64,000 bases of DNA from an uncultured Alteromonadaceae bacterium (GTDB lineage Bacteria > Pseudomonadota > Gammaproteobacteria > Enterobacterales > Alteromonadaceae), in NCBI GenBank assembly GCA_947503265.1, contig CANNDC010000002.1:124001-188000 (forward strand), written 5' to 3'. Below the pieces are notes generated by a model that searched no databases, had not been told where the DNA came from, and worked only from the letters and a program-made list of their open reading frames with translations. Below, piece after piece: positions 41,865 to 50,931 of the stretch; within the stretch, counting starts at the first letter, position 1; the number at the start of each line of letters is the position of its first letter. A program made the position numbers and the translations under genes.

Positions 41865-43625
41865 CTAATTCTCCTTCAACCACGTTTCAAGTTCCAATGG
41901 AGTTAAAGCCGAGGGCAAATTATTCAATTTATATTTCGGTTTTGGCAGTTTACAACCCACTAACTCTTCTTCGTAGTACACTCTATTTGGAGTACATACA
42001 ACGAATACTATGATATTCGCATTTGAAAAATCATACGATCCCTTAGAGTTCTTCTTAAATTCATTGAGATATGAAGAATCTTTTTCAGCTTTTTCTAAAG
42101 CCTTATACAAAGCAATAGCTTTGCTTTTAATAAAGCAATAATCACCAGTAACAGTCTGATCTGAAACTAGTTGGCTTTTACAGGAAACAACAATCAATTT
42201 TCCATCTTTAAACGCGATAGCATCAATGTCGGTAATATGAGTACCATTTGGTCGACGAATTTGTTTTTGATTCCTTATTTTATTTAGCTTGTCAGAAGGT
42301 CTCCACTCTGTTTGGTCAACTAGAGCTTGGACTTGGTTTTCAAAGTGTTTCCCTCTATCATTAGCGATGTTGCCTACTACAATTTCTGAAGTAAGTGCAT
42401 AGCTAAGGCATTCACTTGCTGCGTATAAATCGCACAATACTCTTGTGCCATTTGTCCGCAATATGGGTGAATGATGCACAGGCCACAACTTTCCGCATTC
42501 TTCAAGCTTAGAGTAAATATCTTTGTTGAAACTATTTAATTGCTGCTCGTCAATATTGAGAAATGCCGCGATCTTTGAAGCCCATTCCTGCATTGACTCC
42601 TCAATTCTTTTAGTGAACTTTTTTTTATCATCCAAGATATACCCACGCAGGAGTATTTGTTTTTTCACGTATTCTGATTTTTCGTTTGAAACAATCATCT
42701 TCGTTGTGACAATCAATGCGATCAAAGAGATAAATGCGTTGCTACAATTTTGTTTACTTAATTTACTAAACTTTTGTAAGTTTGGAATTTTATAGGGTGA
42801 CATAGTAAATTTAGTTGAAGTAAGATTTTTTCTTTGTTCTTCCAAAGCGAGCTGAGATTCAGTTGTTTTGCTCGATGAATTGGATTTATAAATATTGATT
42901 TTTTCTTTATACAGTTTCTTGTCTATCAATAGTATAACGTCATCATTTATAGCACTAGAGTCTGGAGTTACGTCCAGCAAAGTACCTAAGCCCGAAAATC
43001 TAAATTGTTTATTTTCCTTATCATACAACTTCATCGCAGCAAGCTGAGATGGAGTTGGAATCGGAATTAAGACATTATTGTGGTTCTTAAAACACACACC
43101 CTTACTTGCAGTTCGCATTTGGGTATGAACAACTCGTAAAGCGAGTATATTTCCACAATAATTAAAGATTAATTGTTTAAATTTTTGAACCGACTCTGGT
43201 TCAATATGCAGGTAAAATTGATCTGTAGATTGCGGTAATAATGACTTTTCTTTAGACATAGCTGAAAAGGCTTCTGCAATACTGCTTGCTATCATTGGTT
43301 TTAATGGGACGCTTCTATTGCCTGCATCAAAGCAAAAAATTGGCAATCGACGGAGATAATATAACCAAGTAGTGGAAGGTAAATTTTGTGCTATTAGTTT
43401 GATATTCTCTTCAATGCTATGACGTAGCATGTCGAGCCCTTTGTATACCTGCGCACCATTTATTGATTCTGAATTGGGAAATTGCAATTGTTTTAAGCAT
43501 TTATCGCGAACCTGTTTTATTTCTTCAATATGCTCGAGCAATAACGCGGGCGAATTTTGATAATCAAAACACAATGATAAAAAGTCCTTATCATCTATCT
43601 CTTGAGCGTCTTTTTCGGAATCCAC
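41865..43625 (-). CDS. Unknown protein with PD-(D/E)xK nuclease-like C-terminal domain
   Basis: 586 residues, GTG start at 43625 with AAGGA upstream; an in-frame stop closely precedes it. Residues 1-400 are mostly helical and unassigned. Residues about 440-560 look like a restriction-endonuclease fold: RGKHFENQVQALVDQ (Glu on the first helix), then HITDIDAIAFKDGKLIVVSCKSQ-like strands with Asp and a terminal Lys; the canonical acidic residue before x-Lys is Ser here. AT-rich, alone on its strand, and beside an integration scar and a RAYT relic. Could be a single-gene defence nuclease or a helicase-less restriction component; no function assigned. Confidence 0.55.
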   Translation of the reverse strand: MDSEKDAQEIDDKDFLSLCFDYQNSPALLLEHIEEIKQVRDKCLKQLQFPNSESINGAQVYKGLDMLRHSIEENIKLIAQNLPSTTWLYYLRRLPIFCFDAGNRSVPLKPMIASSIAEAFSAMSKEKSLLPQSTDQFYLHIEPESVQKFKQLIFNYCGNILALRVVHTQMRTASKGVCFKNHNNVLIPIPTPSQLAAMKLYDKENKQFRFSGLGTLLDVTPDSSAINDDVILLIDKKLYKEKINIYKSNSSSKTTESQLALEEQRKNLTSTKFTMSPYKIPNLQKFSKLSKQNCSNAFISLIALIVTTKMIVSNEKSEYVKKQILLRGYILDDKKKFTKRIEESMQEWASKIAAFLNIDEQQLNSFNKDIYSKLEECGKLWPVHHSPILRTNGTRVLCDLYAASECLSYALTSEIVVGNIANDRGKHFENQVQALVDQTEWRPSDKLNKIRNQKQIRRPNGTHITDIDAIAFKDGKLIVVSCKSQLVSDQTVTGDYCFIKSKAIALYKALEKAEKDSSYLNEFKKNSKGSYDFSNANIIVFVVCTPNRVYYEEELVGCKLPKPKYKLNNLPSALTPLELETWLKEN

Positions 43626-44062
43626 TTTTTAAACAATCCTTAACTATTATCCTCAATTCTTTATCAATGAGTGAAACACCTAGAAATTGAAAAAGACCAT
43701 TTAGAACCATCAATCCTGAAATTTTTTAAGCGCCGCTCCTGCAGATCTCTAAGTCCAGACTTTGCATTGAGACAATGATTTAACAAGATACTATAGTCTC
43801 ACTAGCAATTTTCAATCAATTTAACATGAAGGTTTCATAAACCAAGGTACAGTTTTAAATAATAAGGGGTAACCAATTGCTTTTGTCGAAAGATTATTAG
43901 CAGAATAAGCTTCGTGAGATAAGTTACACCGCAACTCAGCAAGACATTAAGCAATTAAAATTCCCAATATTCAGTATCGAACTGTACCTAAATAATCGCG
44001 GAAACGATTGTTGTGTTTTCCAATTGTCTACACTGCTTGAAATGATAGAAAAACCATCTTGC
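43626..44062. other. Intergenic region without a supported gene
   Basis: AT-rich. One plus-strand open frame (about 43930-44083) codes for some 50 plausible residues but has no start codon and runs into the antisense of the next gene. It may be a decayed gene end. Nothing else is supported. Confidence 0.35.
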
Positions 44063-44773
44063 TTAAATTGTTCTTCGCTTTAAACAGAACAAAACGAAAA
44101 TAGCAAACATTGCCAATGGTTGTGGTTCAGCTACCTTGTTAACTTTCAGGCTATCATTGATAATTGATCTCAATATGAAATTAGGGGCGTTACGTCTATT
44201 TTTTTCGGTCCACAACGAATCCAAACAATCAATAGGGTTCTGCGAATCAACAGGGCATTCGTTTATTGCAATTCGAGGGTTGATATAATCCCATGGCTCT
44301 TGATAAAGCCTAACGTTGTCTAAGCTTTTGTTTTCAATTTCGGAAGCTTTATTTAGAAACATCAGAAAGTTAAAGTCAAATGCCTCAATGTGATCATCGA
44401 CATTTCCTTTAAAAAAAATCGCTGTATACGGCTCATTACTACCTGTGCCTAGATCAATAACTGCAAGGCCATCTTCAATAAAATATGATTTGTCGAAATA
44501 GTTACTTGTTAAATTAACCTTCATGTGAAGATCTGTATATTCAGTTACTTCGTTGTTAACAAAACCTGAACTGTCCCTTGATTCAATAAAATTTTTAACA
44601 TAACTTGAAGTATCGAGAATGATCTCCAGCATGACAGAAATTGTTTCATAATTTGCGTTGTCTTCAGCAAAATATCTTCCCTGACCTTCTGTGCTTAACG
44701 TTATTATTGAAGCATTAATTGAAAAAGATACTAGAAAACCAAACGTGATTATTAAATTTCTTAGTGAAATCAT
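44063..44773 (-). CDS. PEP-CTERM-type exported protein
   Basis: 236 residues. Signal peptide (residues 1-22). The body has no domain I recognise. The C-terminus VAEPQPLAMFAIFVLFCLKR with a basic end is a PEP-CTERM sorting signal (xEP motif, hydrophobic helix, Arg/Lys cluster), recognised by exosortase EpsH/XrtA-type enzymes for exopolysaccharide-linked surface delivery. The first position is Ala rather than Val-Pro, still within the range. No exosortase is in the window. Confidence 0.7.
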   Translation of the reverse strand: MISLRNLIITFGFLVSFSINASIITLSTEGQGRYFAEDNANYETISVMLEIILDTSSYVKNFIESRDSSGFVNNEVTEYTDLHMKVNLTSNYFDKSYFIEDGLAVIDLGTGSNEPYTAIFFKGNVDDHIEAFDFNFLMFLNKASEIENKSLDNVRLYQEPWDYINPRIAINECPVDSQNPIDCLDSLWTEKNRRNAPNFILRSIINDSLKVNKVAEPQPLAMFAIFVLFCLKRRTI

Positions 44774-44855
44774 GATTATCCTTAAAATTTGTAGTTAGCT
44801 AATTTATAGATAGAGTATATATCTTTTATTTTCCTTAAAAATTTGAATAATGGGG

Positions 44856-45160
44856 TCAGTAAAGAGTTATTTTTAATTTGTCATTACCTAAGGCCATCTC
44901 TGAATGAATCGTTCTTCTTATTGAATTCAACAAATCTTCCTTCACTGCACACTTAAACAACTTCCTATAACTTGCTTGCCTCTGCAATTCATCCCACCAA
45001 AGAGCCAAGTATAAAGGAACATGTGTGCATAACTCCGACTTTCTACCCAAAGCATTGATTTGATAGCTAGACCAAATATAATCGGCCGGATCTTCCACCA
45101 TGCATGCTCGTACCGGATTAAACTCAAATACTTAAGACACATAACAATGTCAATCAGACG
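44856..45160 (-). pseudogene. REP-associated tyrosine transposase (RAYT) remnant
   Basis: The minus strand reads EFNPVRACMVEDPADYIWSS then YQINALG, later PLYLALW, YRKLFK and MALGNDKLK, the C-terminal half of RAYT/Y1 transposases. Upstream, KRLIDIVMCLKYL continues in another frame, a frameshift, and the catalytic HUH-His/Tyr half is missing, cut off next to the end of the GH50 gene. The tail ends early and runs into GGGGTCAG-type sequence (plus strand 44854-44861). Non-functional. Confidence 0.75.
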
Positions 45161-45164
45161 CTTT

Positions 45165-47528
45165 CTAGTCTTTGTAACGTTTCTCGTAAAGAGAGTTATT
45201 AACTTCCTTTGCTGCTTCCACTAGGGGTGTATAAGGAACATCAGCGACACTAACGAAACCGACGTTATAGTTTTCCCCATCGTAAGCGCGGCCAGTTAGT
45301 GGACCATCGTTGTATTGAAACCAATGTGCGCCAACAAAGTAGGGGTTATCAAGTACGCCAGCCATGTATTGCTTATATCGCTTACCGCGATCAGCCTGTG
45401 ACGATGCATGAATTAACCCGGCATTTAACAAGCCTGAATCTTCAGCACCATTGTGCCATTCGCCGATAACACTTGGCTTGTCTAGATCTTCAAGGAAGTG
45501 CCAAAAGTTGTCACTGATACCCTCTTTGTAATAATTGTAACTCATGACATCAGAATACTTAGCGGCTGCCTTTCTCACTTCGTCTGTCATGCCCCAATCG
45601 GCAAAACGCGCGCCCATGTACATGTGGTTAGGTAAGTATTTTTTCACTGCGCTTCTGACAACTTTAAAATATTGTTCAGCATAGACAGTGAGTAATTTAG
45701 ATAAGTCTTCGACTAATGCGTCATTAAATTCAGAGACTTTTACGCCTTTTGCCAAAACATCCCAAGAGGCAATATCTTGATCCCAACTTGCGTTTAACTT
45801 ATCTATCGTTCCATATTTCTCGCGTAGCACGTCAACATAAACTGCTTTAGCTGGGCTCTTGCTTGCATCTAGCGTTAATGTATTGATTGGAATGCCATAA
45901 GCGGCATTGATATTGATTATGTCTGACGTTGGATCTTCCCTTCCCCAGCTTTTTTCGTTGTCAACGAAAACGCCGACACACCAAGGGTTGTTTTGCACTT
46001 CAATCCCTATTTGCTGGGCAGTTGCCAGCGCTCTTTCTTCAAATACAGGATCGAACACGTCTGGTAGGGCACTCCATAAATCGTTTCCGCTGCTTAACGT
46101 TTTAAAATCGCCAATGATCCAACCATTTGCAAAATAAGGAAAACGGTTGAGTTGATAGTAAGAGGGATCAACCCAATTTCCAAAAGAAGTAAAGCCCCAG
46201 GTAAGCATTCTATCAACCGTCGTTGTTCGCCATTTCTCCATAAAGGCTTCTGGGTCATTGGTTTGAAATTTTCTCGCTAAGTTAGCTTGATAGTAGCTGT
46301 AGGTTTCACCTTTTTCAATTGCGCCCATGAATACCGAGCGGCGATATCCATAGTGAATTCCGAGCTCGTCGTTATAATCTGGCAGCCATTCAAACATATT
46401 TGCTCTGACTTCTGATGAAACATGACGTGATGGCAGTGCTGCATCTGGCGCACGATTTAAACCGATTGAATCTTCAGGGGTTTTATCATTAGGATCTCTT
46501 TGCTTAATCAATTGGCTATCGAAGTCGTATCCAGTAATTGTCGATGTATTTGCCATACGCACATTAGCTAACCCGTTAGAGAAAAACAAATATCCTTCGG
46601 GATCAACCATCCACCATTTCCCGTCGACTTTTTCAGTTCTAAAGTAGCCGGTAGCCTCTAGTTTAGGACCTTCAGCCCAACCGTTGTATTTAGATCGTCC
46701 TTCGAGTGGTGTTTTACGCAATTGGCTTTGCTCTTTTTCTGATACAGCTATTAGTTCCTCAACACTGTCCACCTTTCCTACAAAATCTCGCTTGGCATTT
46801 TGACCAAATTTATCGACCAAACCGACAAGGTAGTTCTCATCAATCTCATCAGGCTTAATAATACGTGCGTTGTCGATGATGACCTGTTTGGTTTCTGGCA
46901 CACCCAGCAATTTAAACTCGATACTCGCAAGGTTTGCTAGGTCGATTTTTTTAGCACCCCAACGCCATATTATCGGAGTGTAGTCAGTAACCCAGCTTTT
47001 GGGATTACTTCGAATACCTGTTTCGATATCTAAATCAGGCCCTTCTAATTCTAAATAGTAAGTTCCCGTGCTGTTTTCCGCGATGGATAAGCTGCGGTTA
47101 TGAGTTGTACCGCTCGCATCTGTCGCAGTCACATAAAAGTGGATAGAACGATCGATTGGGTTTTCGATATCAAGTGCGAAAGCAAACTGGCCTTCGTTAC
47201 TCCAATCCCAGTTTTTTTCAGGCTTAAATTTAAACGAAGACTTGTAATGATTTATTGTATCGAATTCGATTGAATACCGCGTATTGTCGCCTTCGGTGAG
47301 CAATTTACCCTCAGCACCTTCAAGCTGAATAGCACTGTCTAGCGTGTCACTTTCAAAATCATAAAGCATCTTTTCGTAGCGTAGGGTTGAAGAAATTGCA
47401 GGAGCCGTACTTTGGGATTTGGCGGTGGTGGTCTCTTCTTTAGATGAATCACTGCAACCCGTCATTGAAACAAGGCTTAGTCCGCCTAACAACAACCCTA
47501 TTTTTCTATATTTATGCGCATATTTCAT
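45165..47528 (-). CDS. GH50 beta-agarase, lipoprotein
   Basis: 787 residues. Lipobox MTGC (Cys25). Residues about 45-250 are a CBM-like sandwich, as in GH50 enzymes; residues 290-787 the TIM-barrel with family blocks ANTSTITGYDFDSQLIKQRD and PDAALPSRHVSSEVRANMFE. Candidate acid/base Glu525 (VDNEKSWG) and nucleophile Glu690 (VIGEWHNGA) sit where the known catalytic pair of GH50 exo-agarases lies. Likely releases neoagarobiose or longer oligosaccharides from agarose at the cell surface. Preceded by two palindromic candidate operators. Confidence 0.93.
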   Translation of the reverse strand: MKYAHKYRKIGLLLGGLSLVSMTGCSDSSKEETTTAKSQSTAPAISSTLRYEKMLYDFESDTLDSAIQLEGAEGKLLTEGDNTRYSIEFDTINHYKSSFKFKPEKNWDWSNEGQFAFALDIENPIDRSIHFYVTATDASGTTHNRSLSIAENSTGTYYLELEGPDLDIETGIRSNPKSWVTDYTPIIWRWGAKKIDLANLASIEFKLLGVPETKQVIIDNARIIKPDEIDENYLVGLVDKFGQNAKRDFVGKVDSVEELIAVSEKEQSQLRKTPLEGRSKYNGWAEGPKLEATGYFRTEKVDGKWWMVDPEGYLFFSNGLANVRMANTSTITGYDFDSQLIKQRDPNDKTPEDSIGLNRAPDAALPSRHVSSEVRANMFEWLPDYNDELGIHYGYRRSVFMGAIEKGETYSYYQANLARKFQTNDPEAFMEKWRTTTVDRMLTWGFTSFGNWVDPSYYQLNRFPYFANGWIIGDFKTLSSGNDLWSALPDVFDPVFEERALATAQQIGIEVQNNPWCVGVFVDNEKSWGREDPTSDIININAAYGIPINTLTLDASKSPAKAVYVDVLREKYGTIDKLNASWDQDIASWDVLAKGVKVSEFNDALVEDLSKLLTVYAEQYFKVVRSAVKKYLPNHMYMGARFADWGMTDEVRKAAAKYSDVMSYNYYKEGISDNFWHFLEDLDKPSVIGEWHNGAEDSGLLNAGLIHASSQADRGKRYKQYMAGVLDNPYFVGAHWFQYNDGPLTGRAYDGENYNVGFVSVADVPYTPLVEAAKEVNNSLYEKRYKD

Positions 47529-47580
47529 TGAAAATATCCTATCTATAGCATTTTTCAGCTGTAAATTACCTGCAAATTAT

Positions 47581-47613
47581 TGACCACAAATTAAACAACA
47601 GTAATTGTGGTCA
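47581..47613. promoter_or_regulatory. 9-bp inverted repeat upstream of the agarase
   Basis: TGACCACAA (47581-47589) and TTGTGGTCA (47605-47613) form a perfect inverted repeat 53 bp upstream of the GH50 start, a candidate operator. Confidence 0.4.
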
Positions 47614-47637
47614 CAACAACAAATTATCGTTTATGTT

Positions 47638-47658
47638 AATTGTTAACATCACACAATT
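47638..47658. promoter_or_regulatory. LacI-type operator-like palindrome
   Basis: AATTGT (47638-47643) and ACAATT (47653-47658) are separated by 9 bases, the half-sites and spacing of the lac operator; TGTTAACA lies inside. It is 110 bp before the agarase start. A LacI/GalR-type regulator is suggested; none is encoded nearby. Confidence 0.4.
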
Positions 47659-47730
47659 TAACACAAATGATACATAATGCACAAAATTAAAGGGAAAAAG
47701 AGTTAATAACTTCTGGATCTAATTCTAAGC

Positions 47731-47839
47731 ATTCTGCTTTATTACTCGCTTAAGTAGAGCAACTACATGACACTCGTAATGCACTGCCTAAATAACGCAC
47801 AATCGCTGCAAAAATATACATCAAAGGTCTACAGACCCT
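47731..47839 (-). mobile_element. Truncated copy of the 17-kb MITE
   Basis: The minus strand here matches the first 109 bp of the element at 17071 with about four differences (for example GTAGACC for GTTGACC). The other half is missing. Confidence 0.85.
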
Positions 47840-47996
47840 AGTCTTTGGTGCACCTGTTTACTCAATTTGATGGGCCATAAAAACATGATTTATAAGATTT
47901 TTTTGGTAAAGAAAACACTCGAAATTCAATGGTTATTTGATACTATGCCCTTATAGTCGCTATTTATTGCTATTGATATGTTGCAAGGGTCTATCC

Positions 47997-48464
47997 ATGA
48001 AATTCAATTCAAATGGCTTTACGCTGATTGAACTCGTTATAGTTATCGTTATTTTAGGTATTTTATCGGTCGTCGCTGCTCCACGCTTTGTTGATTTGAG
48101 TTCTGATGCGAGAATAGCGTCTATCACGTCTCTAGAAGCAAGCATGCGAACTGCCTCAGATTTAGTCAATTATAAGGCGCGAATCGAAAATAAACTCGAT
48201 TGCTCAACTGATCCTACGATTGAAATGGTTGGTGAGACAATCACCCTGCGTTGTGGTTATCCTTGTCCTCATCCTAGTGGCATTGCCAACGCTGTGATTG
48301 CAGAGGAGCCCTTCAATTGGGTAGGCGGGAATTGCGGTGGCCAATTAGGTGCAATAGAAGTGCAAATCAGCAATGCTCCTGACCCTAGTAATTGCAAGAT
48401 TCGTTATACTTCTGCACGCTCGACACAGCCGCCACAATTCACCCCAACGACAAGCGGGTGCTAA
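47997..48464 (+). CDS. Type IV pilin-like protein (MSHA-type prepilin)
   Basis: 155 residues. ATG at 47997 with AAGGG at 47984-47988 is preferred over an upstream ATG at 47937. Class III prepilin leader NG/FTLIELVIVIVILGILSV: short basic leader, Gly/Phe cleavage, Glu+5, hydrophobic helix. The C-terminal domain has six Cys, including CGYPCPHPSG and a C-terminal Cys that could form a disulfide loop. No pilus assembly genes are adjacent, so it is an isolated pilin or pseudopilin, possibly for adhesion. Confidence 0.85.
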   Translation: MKFNSNGFTLIELVIVIVILGILSVVAAPRFVDLSSDARIASITSLEASMRTASDLVNYKARIENKLDCSTDPTIEMVGETITLRCGYPCPHPSGIANAVIAEEPFNWVGGNCGGQLGAIEVQISNAPDPSNCKIRYTSARSTQPPQFTPTTSGC

Positions 48465-48572
48465 TTTCTTACTTTAAAAAATACGATTAGAAACAACAAA
48501 AAAATCAATTATATAAGGGGCTGTTGACCTCATACTTACTCCATTGATCAGTGACTAACTGTGGAAGATAAA

Positions 48573-48689
48573 ATGAGCACACCTTTTTTCTTGATTACTC
48601 TCGTTGTTACTTCATCGCTGCTAAGTGTTTTACTTATGTCTTTTTGCATTTCAAAATCCCAAGTGAAGGAAAGTAATAGCAAGCATTGA
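48573..48689 (+). CDS. 38-residue membrane peptide
   Basis: ATG at 48573 with GGAAG at 48563-48567. Begins MSTPFFLITL, with a single hydrophobic helix (residues 5-26) and a charged tail. No family recognised. It sits within the inverted-repeat unit upstream of the beta-lactamase-family gene. Short length leaves coding status uncertain. Confidence 0.4.
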   Translation: MSTPFFLITLVVTSSLLSVLLMSFCISKSQVKESNSKH

Positions 48690-48820
48690 AATCAGGAATA
48701 ACACGGCTGTTGTAAGCTATTCCTTATTTTTGCCAGTCTTCATCTGTAACAAATTGATTAGTAAACAAATACCGTCTACTCTGTTGAAATCATTACTTGC
48801 AGCGAAATATGCTATTTACG

Positions 48821-50092
48821 ATGAAAAACTTTGCAGTTCTCACTCTCACACTTTTTCTTTTTGCCTGTCAAACTACAGAAGCTAAAAACGAATCAACTTT
48901 AGCCAATCTATCTTCAAAATTATCGAATGAAACGGGGATTTCCCAGCAGCGATTGCAACGCATTACGCCTGTTATGCAGTCCTACATCGATTCGGAAAAA
49001 CTGATGGGGATCTCAACTCTAGTCGCGCACAAGGGAAAAATTGTGCATTGGGACACTCGGGGGATGCAGGATAAAAAAGCGGCGATACCCATGTCGGAAG
49101 ACACAATTTATCGAATCTATTCTATGACCAAACCTATTACAGCTGTCGCTGCATTGACACTGTGGGAGCAAGGCAAGTTTCATATGCATGATCCAATCAG
49201 TAAATATTTGCCTGAGTTGGCTGACTTACAAGTTTATGTGAGCGGTTCTGGGGAAGACATGCAAGTTGAGAAAGCTAAGTATCCCATCAAGATCATCGAT
49301 TTGTTTATGCATACTGCTGGGTTTAGTTACGGATTCTCAGACAATGAAGTTGATAAGCGTTATCAGGCCATGTTCGCCAGAACGGATATTACGCGTGAAG
49401 AGATACTGGCTGAAATCGCAACTTTACCTTTGAATCATCATCCCGGAACTCAGTGGCACTATGGCATCAATACCGACATTATTGGCTTCTTGGTAGAAAA
49501 GTTATCGGGTAAAAAGCTCGGTGAATATATGCAAGAAGTCGTTTTTGATCCGCTAGGAATGAATGACACGTCCTTCTATGTTCCCGAGGCTAAGTTATCG
49601 AGATTCTCAAAAATTTATACTGCTGATCAAAAAACCGGAAAAACCATACACTTTGATAACGAACCTCTCGGCGATTACAAGAGTGATCCAGATATTCATT
49701 ACGGTGGGGCAGGCTTAGTTTCAACCATGGCGGATTACTTAAAGTTTGCGCAAATGATGTTAAATGGCGGTGAGCTAAATGGCAGCCGAATATTAGGTCG
49801 TAAAACAGTAGAATATTTAACGTCCAATCACCTTTCAGAAGATTTGATCCCCTTTAGTAGTCAAGCGCCTGGTGAAGGCTATGCACTCGCTATGTCCGTC
49901 ACAGTCGATGCAAATAAAGTTGGGTATATGAGCTCCGACGGAAATTATGGTTGGGGTGGATTGGCTTCAACTTATTTCAGAGTAGACCCAAAAGAACAGT
50001 TAATTATTATTGGGATGAGTCAATTTATACCGTCGGGCTTCCATGCTTATCAAAATGACCTAAGAAATTTAGTTTATCAAGCATTAGAGTAG
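48821..50092 (+). CDS. Serine beta-lactamase-family (class C-like) hydrolase, lipoprotein
   Basis: 423 residues from the ATG at 48821, which gives a compact lipoprotein signal (LFLFAC, Cys16); TTG at 48797 and ATG at 48809 are alternatives. Catalytic S-x-x-K is SMTK (101-104), followed by the Tyr motif YGIN (Tyr214) and a late GWGG. This is the Beta-lactamase/esterase EstB-like family (COG1680), whose members are mainly esterases or peptidases. Antibiotic resistance should not be inferred. Monocistronic apart from the small peptide; flanked by inverted repeats. Confidence 0.88.
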   Translation: MKNFAVLTLTLFLFACQTTEAKNESTLANLSSKLSNETGISQQRLQRITPVMQSYIDSEKLMGISTLVAHKGKIVHWDTRGMQDKKAAIPMSEDTIYRIYSMTKPITAVAALTLWEQGKFHMHDPISKYLPELADLQVYVSGSGEDMQVEKAKYPIKIIDLFMHTAGFSYGFSDNEVDKRYQAMFARTDITREEILAEIATLPLNHHPGTQWHYGINTDIIGFLVEKLSGKKLGEYMQEVVFDPLGMNDTSFYVPEAKLSRFSKIYTADQKTGKTIHFDNEPLGDYKSDPDIHYGGAGLVSTMADYLKFAQMMLNGGELNGSRILGRKTVEYLTSNHLSEDLIPFSSQAPGEGYALAMSVTVDANKVGYMSSDGNYGWGGLASTYFRVDPKEQLIIIGMSQFIPSGFHAYQNDLRNLVYQALE

Positions 50093-50117
50093 TAGTAAGG
50101 TCAACAGCCCCTAATTG

Positions 50118-50149
50118 TTGAGCGCGTGTTTTATCAACCACACGCTCAA
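50118..50149. terminator. Bidirectional terminator
   Basis: TTGAGCGCGTG (50118-50128) and CACACGCTCAA (50139-50149) form an 11-bp stem with one mismatch between two convergent genes. AT-rich flanks suit both directions. Confidence 0.7.
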
Positions 50150-50157
50150 TTTACGCA

Positions 50158-50556
50158 CTATTTTTCTTCGGTTTTTTGACTTTCCTTTTTCTTTAATTCA
50201 GAAAGGACTTCACCTGAACATGGCGTTGCTTCACCCGTGGTAAAGTCATAGCATTTATGGCGGAACCCCATTGGCCAGTATATGGCACCTGCGGGTGGCC
50301 AAAAGATTGATGCCACGCGAAATTTAGAGCTCATTCTCCCTTCTTGAACAATTTCACCGTCTTTTTCTAATTTATACGGTATTCCGCCTGCGGACGACCA
50401 GGACAAAGGTGTTCGAGTCAGTTCGCCTTCTTCATGAGGCAATTCTTGACCTCTTTTAATTTTCAGTACGGTATCTTCAGGTAATTTCACGTATGTGGTG
50501 ATTGAACATCCTGAGACAAATAAAGCAGCTAGAGCTAGCACTATTAATTTTTTCAT
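50158..50556 (-). CDS. Small lipoprotein of unknown function
   Basis: 132 residues. Signal MKKLIVLALAALFVSGC with lipobox VSGC (Cys17). The mature domain is beta-rich with PEDTVLKIKRGQELPHEEGE and FWPPAGAIYWPMGFRHKCYD, and a Lys/Glu-rich end. I cannot assign a family. Single gene, convergent with the beta-lactamase-family gene. Confidence 0.75.
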   Translation of the reverse strand: MKKLIVLALAALFVSGCSITTYVKLPEDTVLKIKRGQELPHEEGELTRTPLSWSSAGGIPYKLEKDGEIVQEGRMSSKFRVASIFWPPAGAIYWPMGFRHKCYDFTTGEATPCSGEVLSELKKKESQKTEEK

Positions 50557-50931
50557 TTTAGTCCTTTAAGGTTCTAATTTTGGTAGGTTTATATATTAAT
50601 CGCGTCGCATGTTACACGAAACAAGTGTGTTATGCAGTTAAGCTTGAAATCCAGCTTGAGTCATTCGTTCACTTGATTGTTGGCGATCTGACAAGCTGTG
50701 ACAGATTCGAGATCACTTATTCCAAATGCCTAGTTTCTCCATCAAATCGTCAACTTTTTTTACAGTTTTCTGTTTATCCTGTCAGAACGAAAATCAGTTA
50801 TTGAGTATTTTCAGTGGCTTAGGTAACTAGGAATAGTTAATGCTTGATTTTTGGGTACCTAGATCAACACTCTGATAATTCGAGTTGTTTGCTGTTTAGA
50901 AATGCTGATTGTGTAACTGGAGCATTTTATT
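50557..50931. other. Intergenic region before the DUF4157 gene
   Basis: A short plus-strand open frame (50580-50804) lacks a ribosome-binding site and any family resemblance, so I do not call it. No repeats or clear promoters seen. Confidence 0.4.

Larger units (their letters stand above)
48516..50112. mobile_element. 1.6-kb unit with 15-bp terminal inverted repeats
   Basis: AGGGGCTGTTGACCT (48516-48530) is exactly inverted at 50098-50112. The sequence resembles the MITE ends in this window (AGGGTCTGTTGACCT, one substitution). Inside are a 38-residue membrane peptide and a beta-lactamase-family gene, but no transposase. The layout is that of a mobile insertion cassette moved in trans. Target duplication is unclear. 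Confidence 0.5.

Noticed and set aside
48821..50092. Antibiotic-resistance beta-lactamase
   Set aside because: The SMTK and YGIN motifs fit the broad COG1680 esterase/peptidase family; nothing points to resistance.
50580..50804. 74-residue plus-strand open frame before the DUF4157 gene
   Set aside because: No ribosome-binding site and no recognisable domain.
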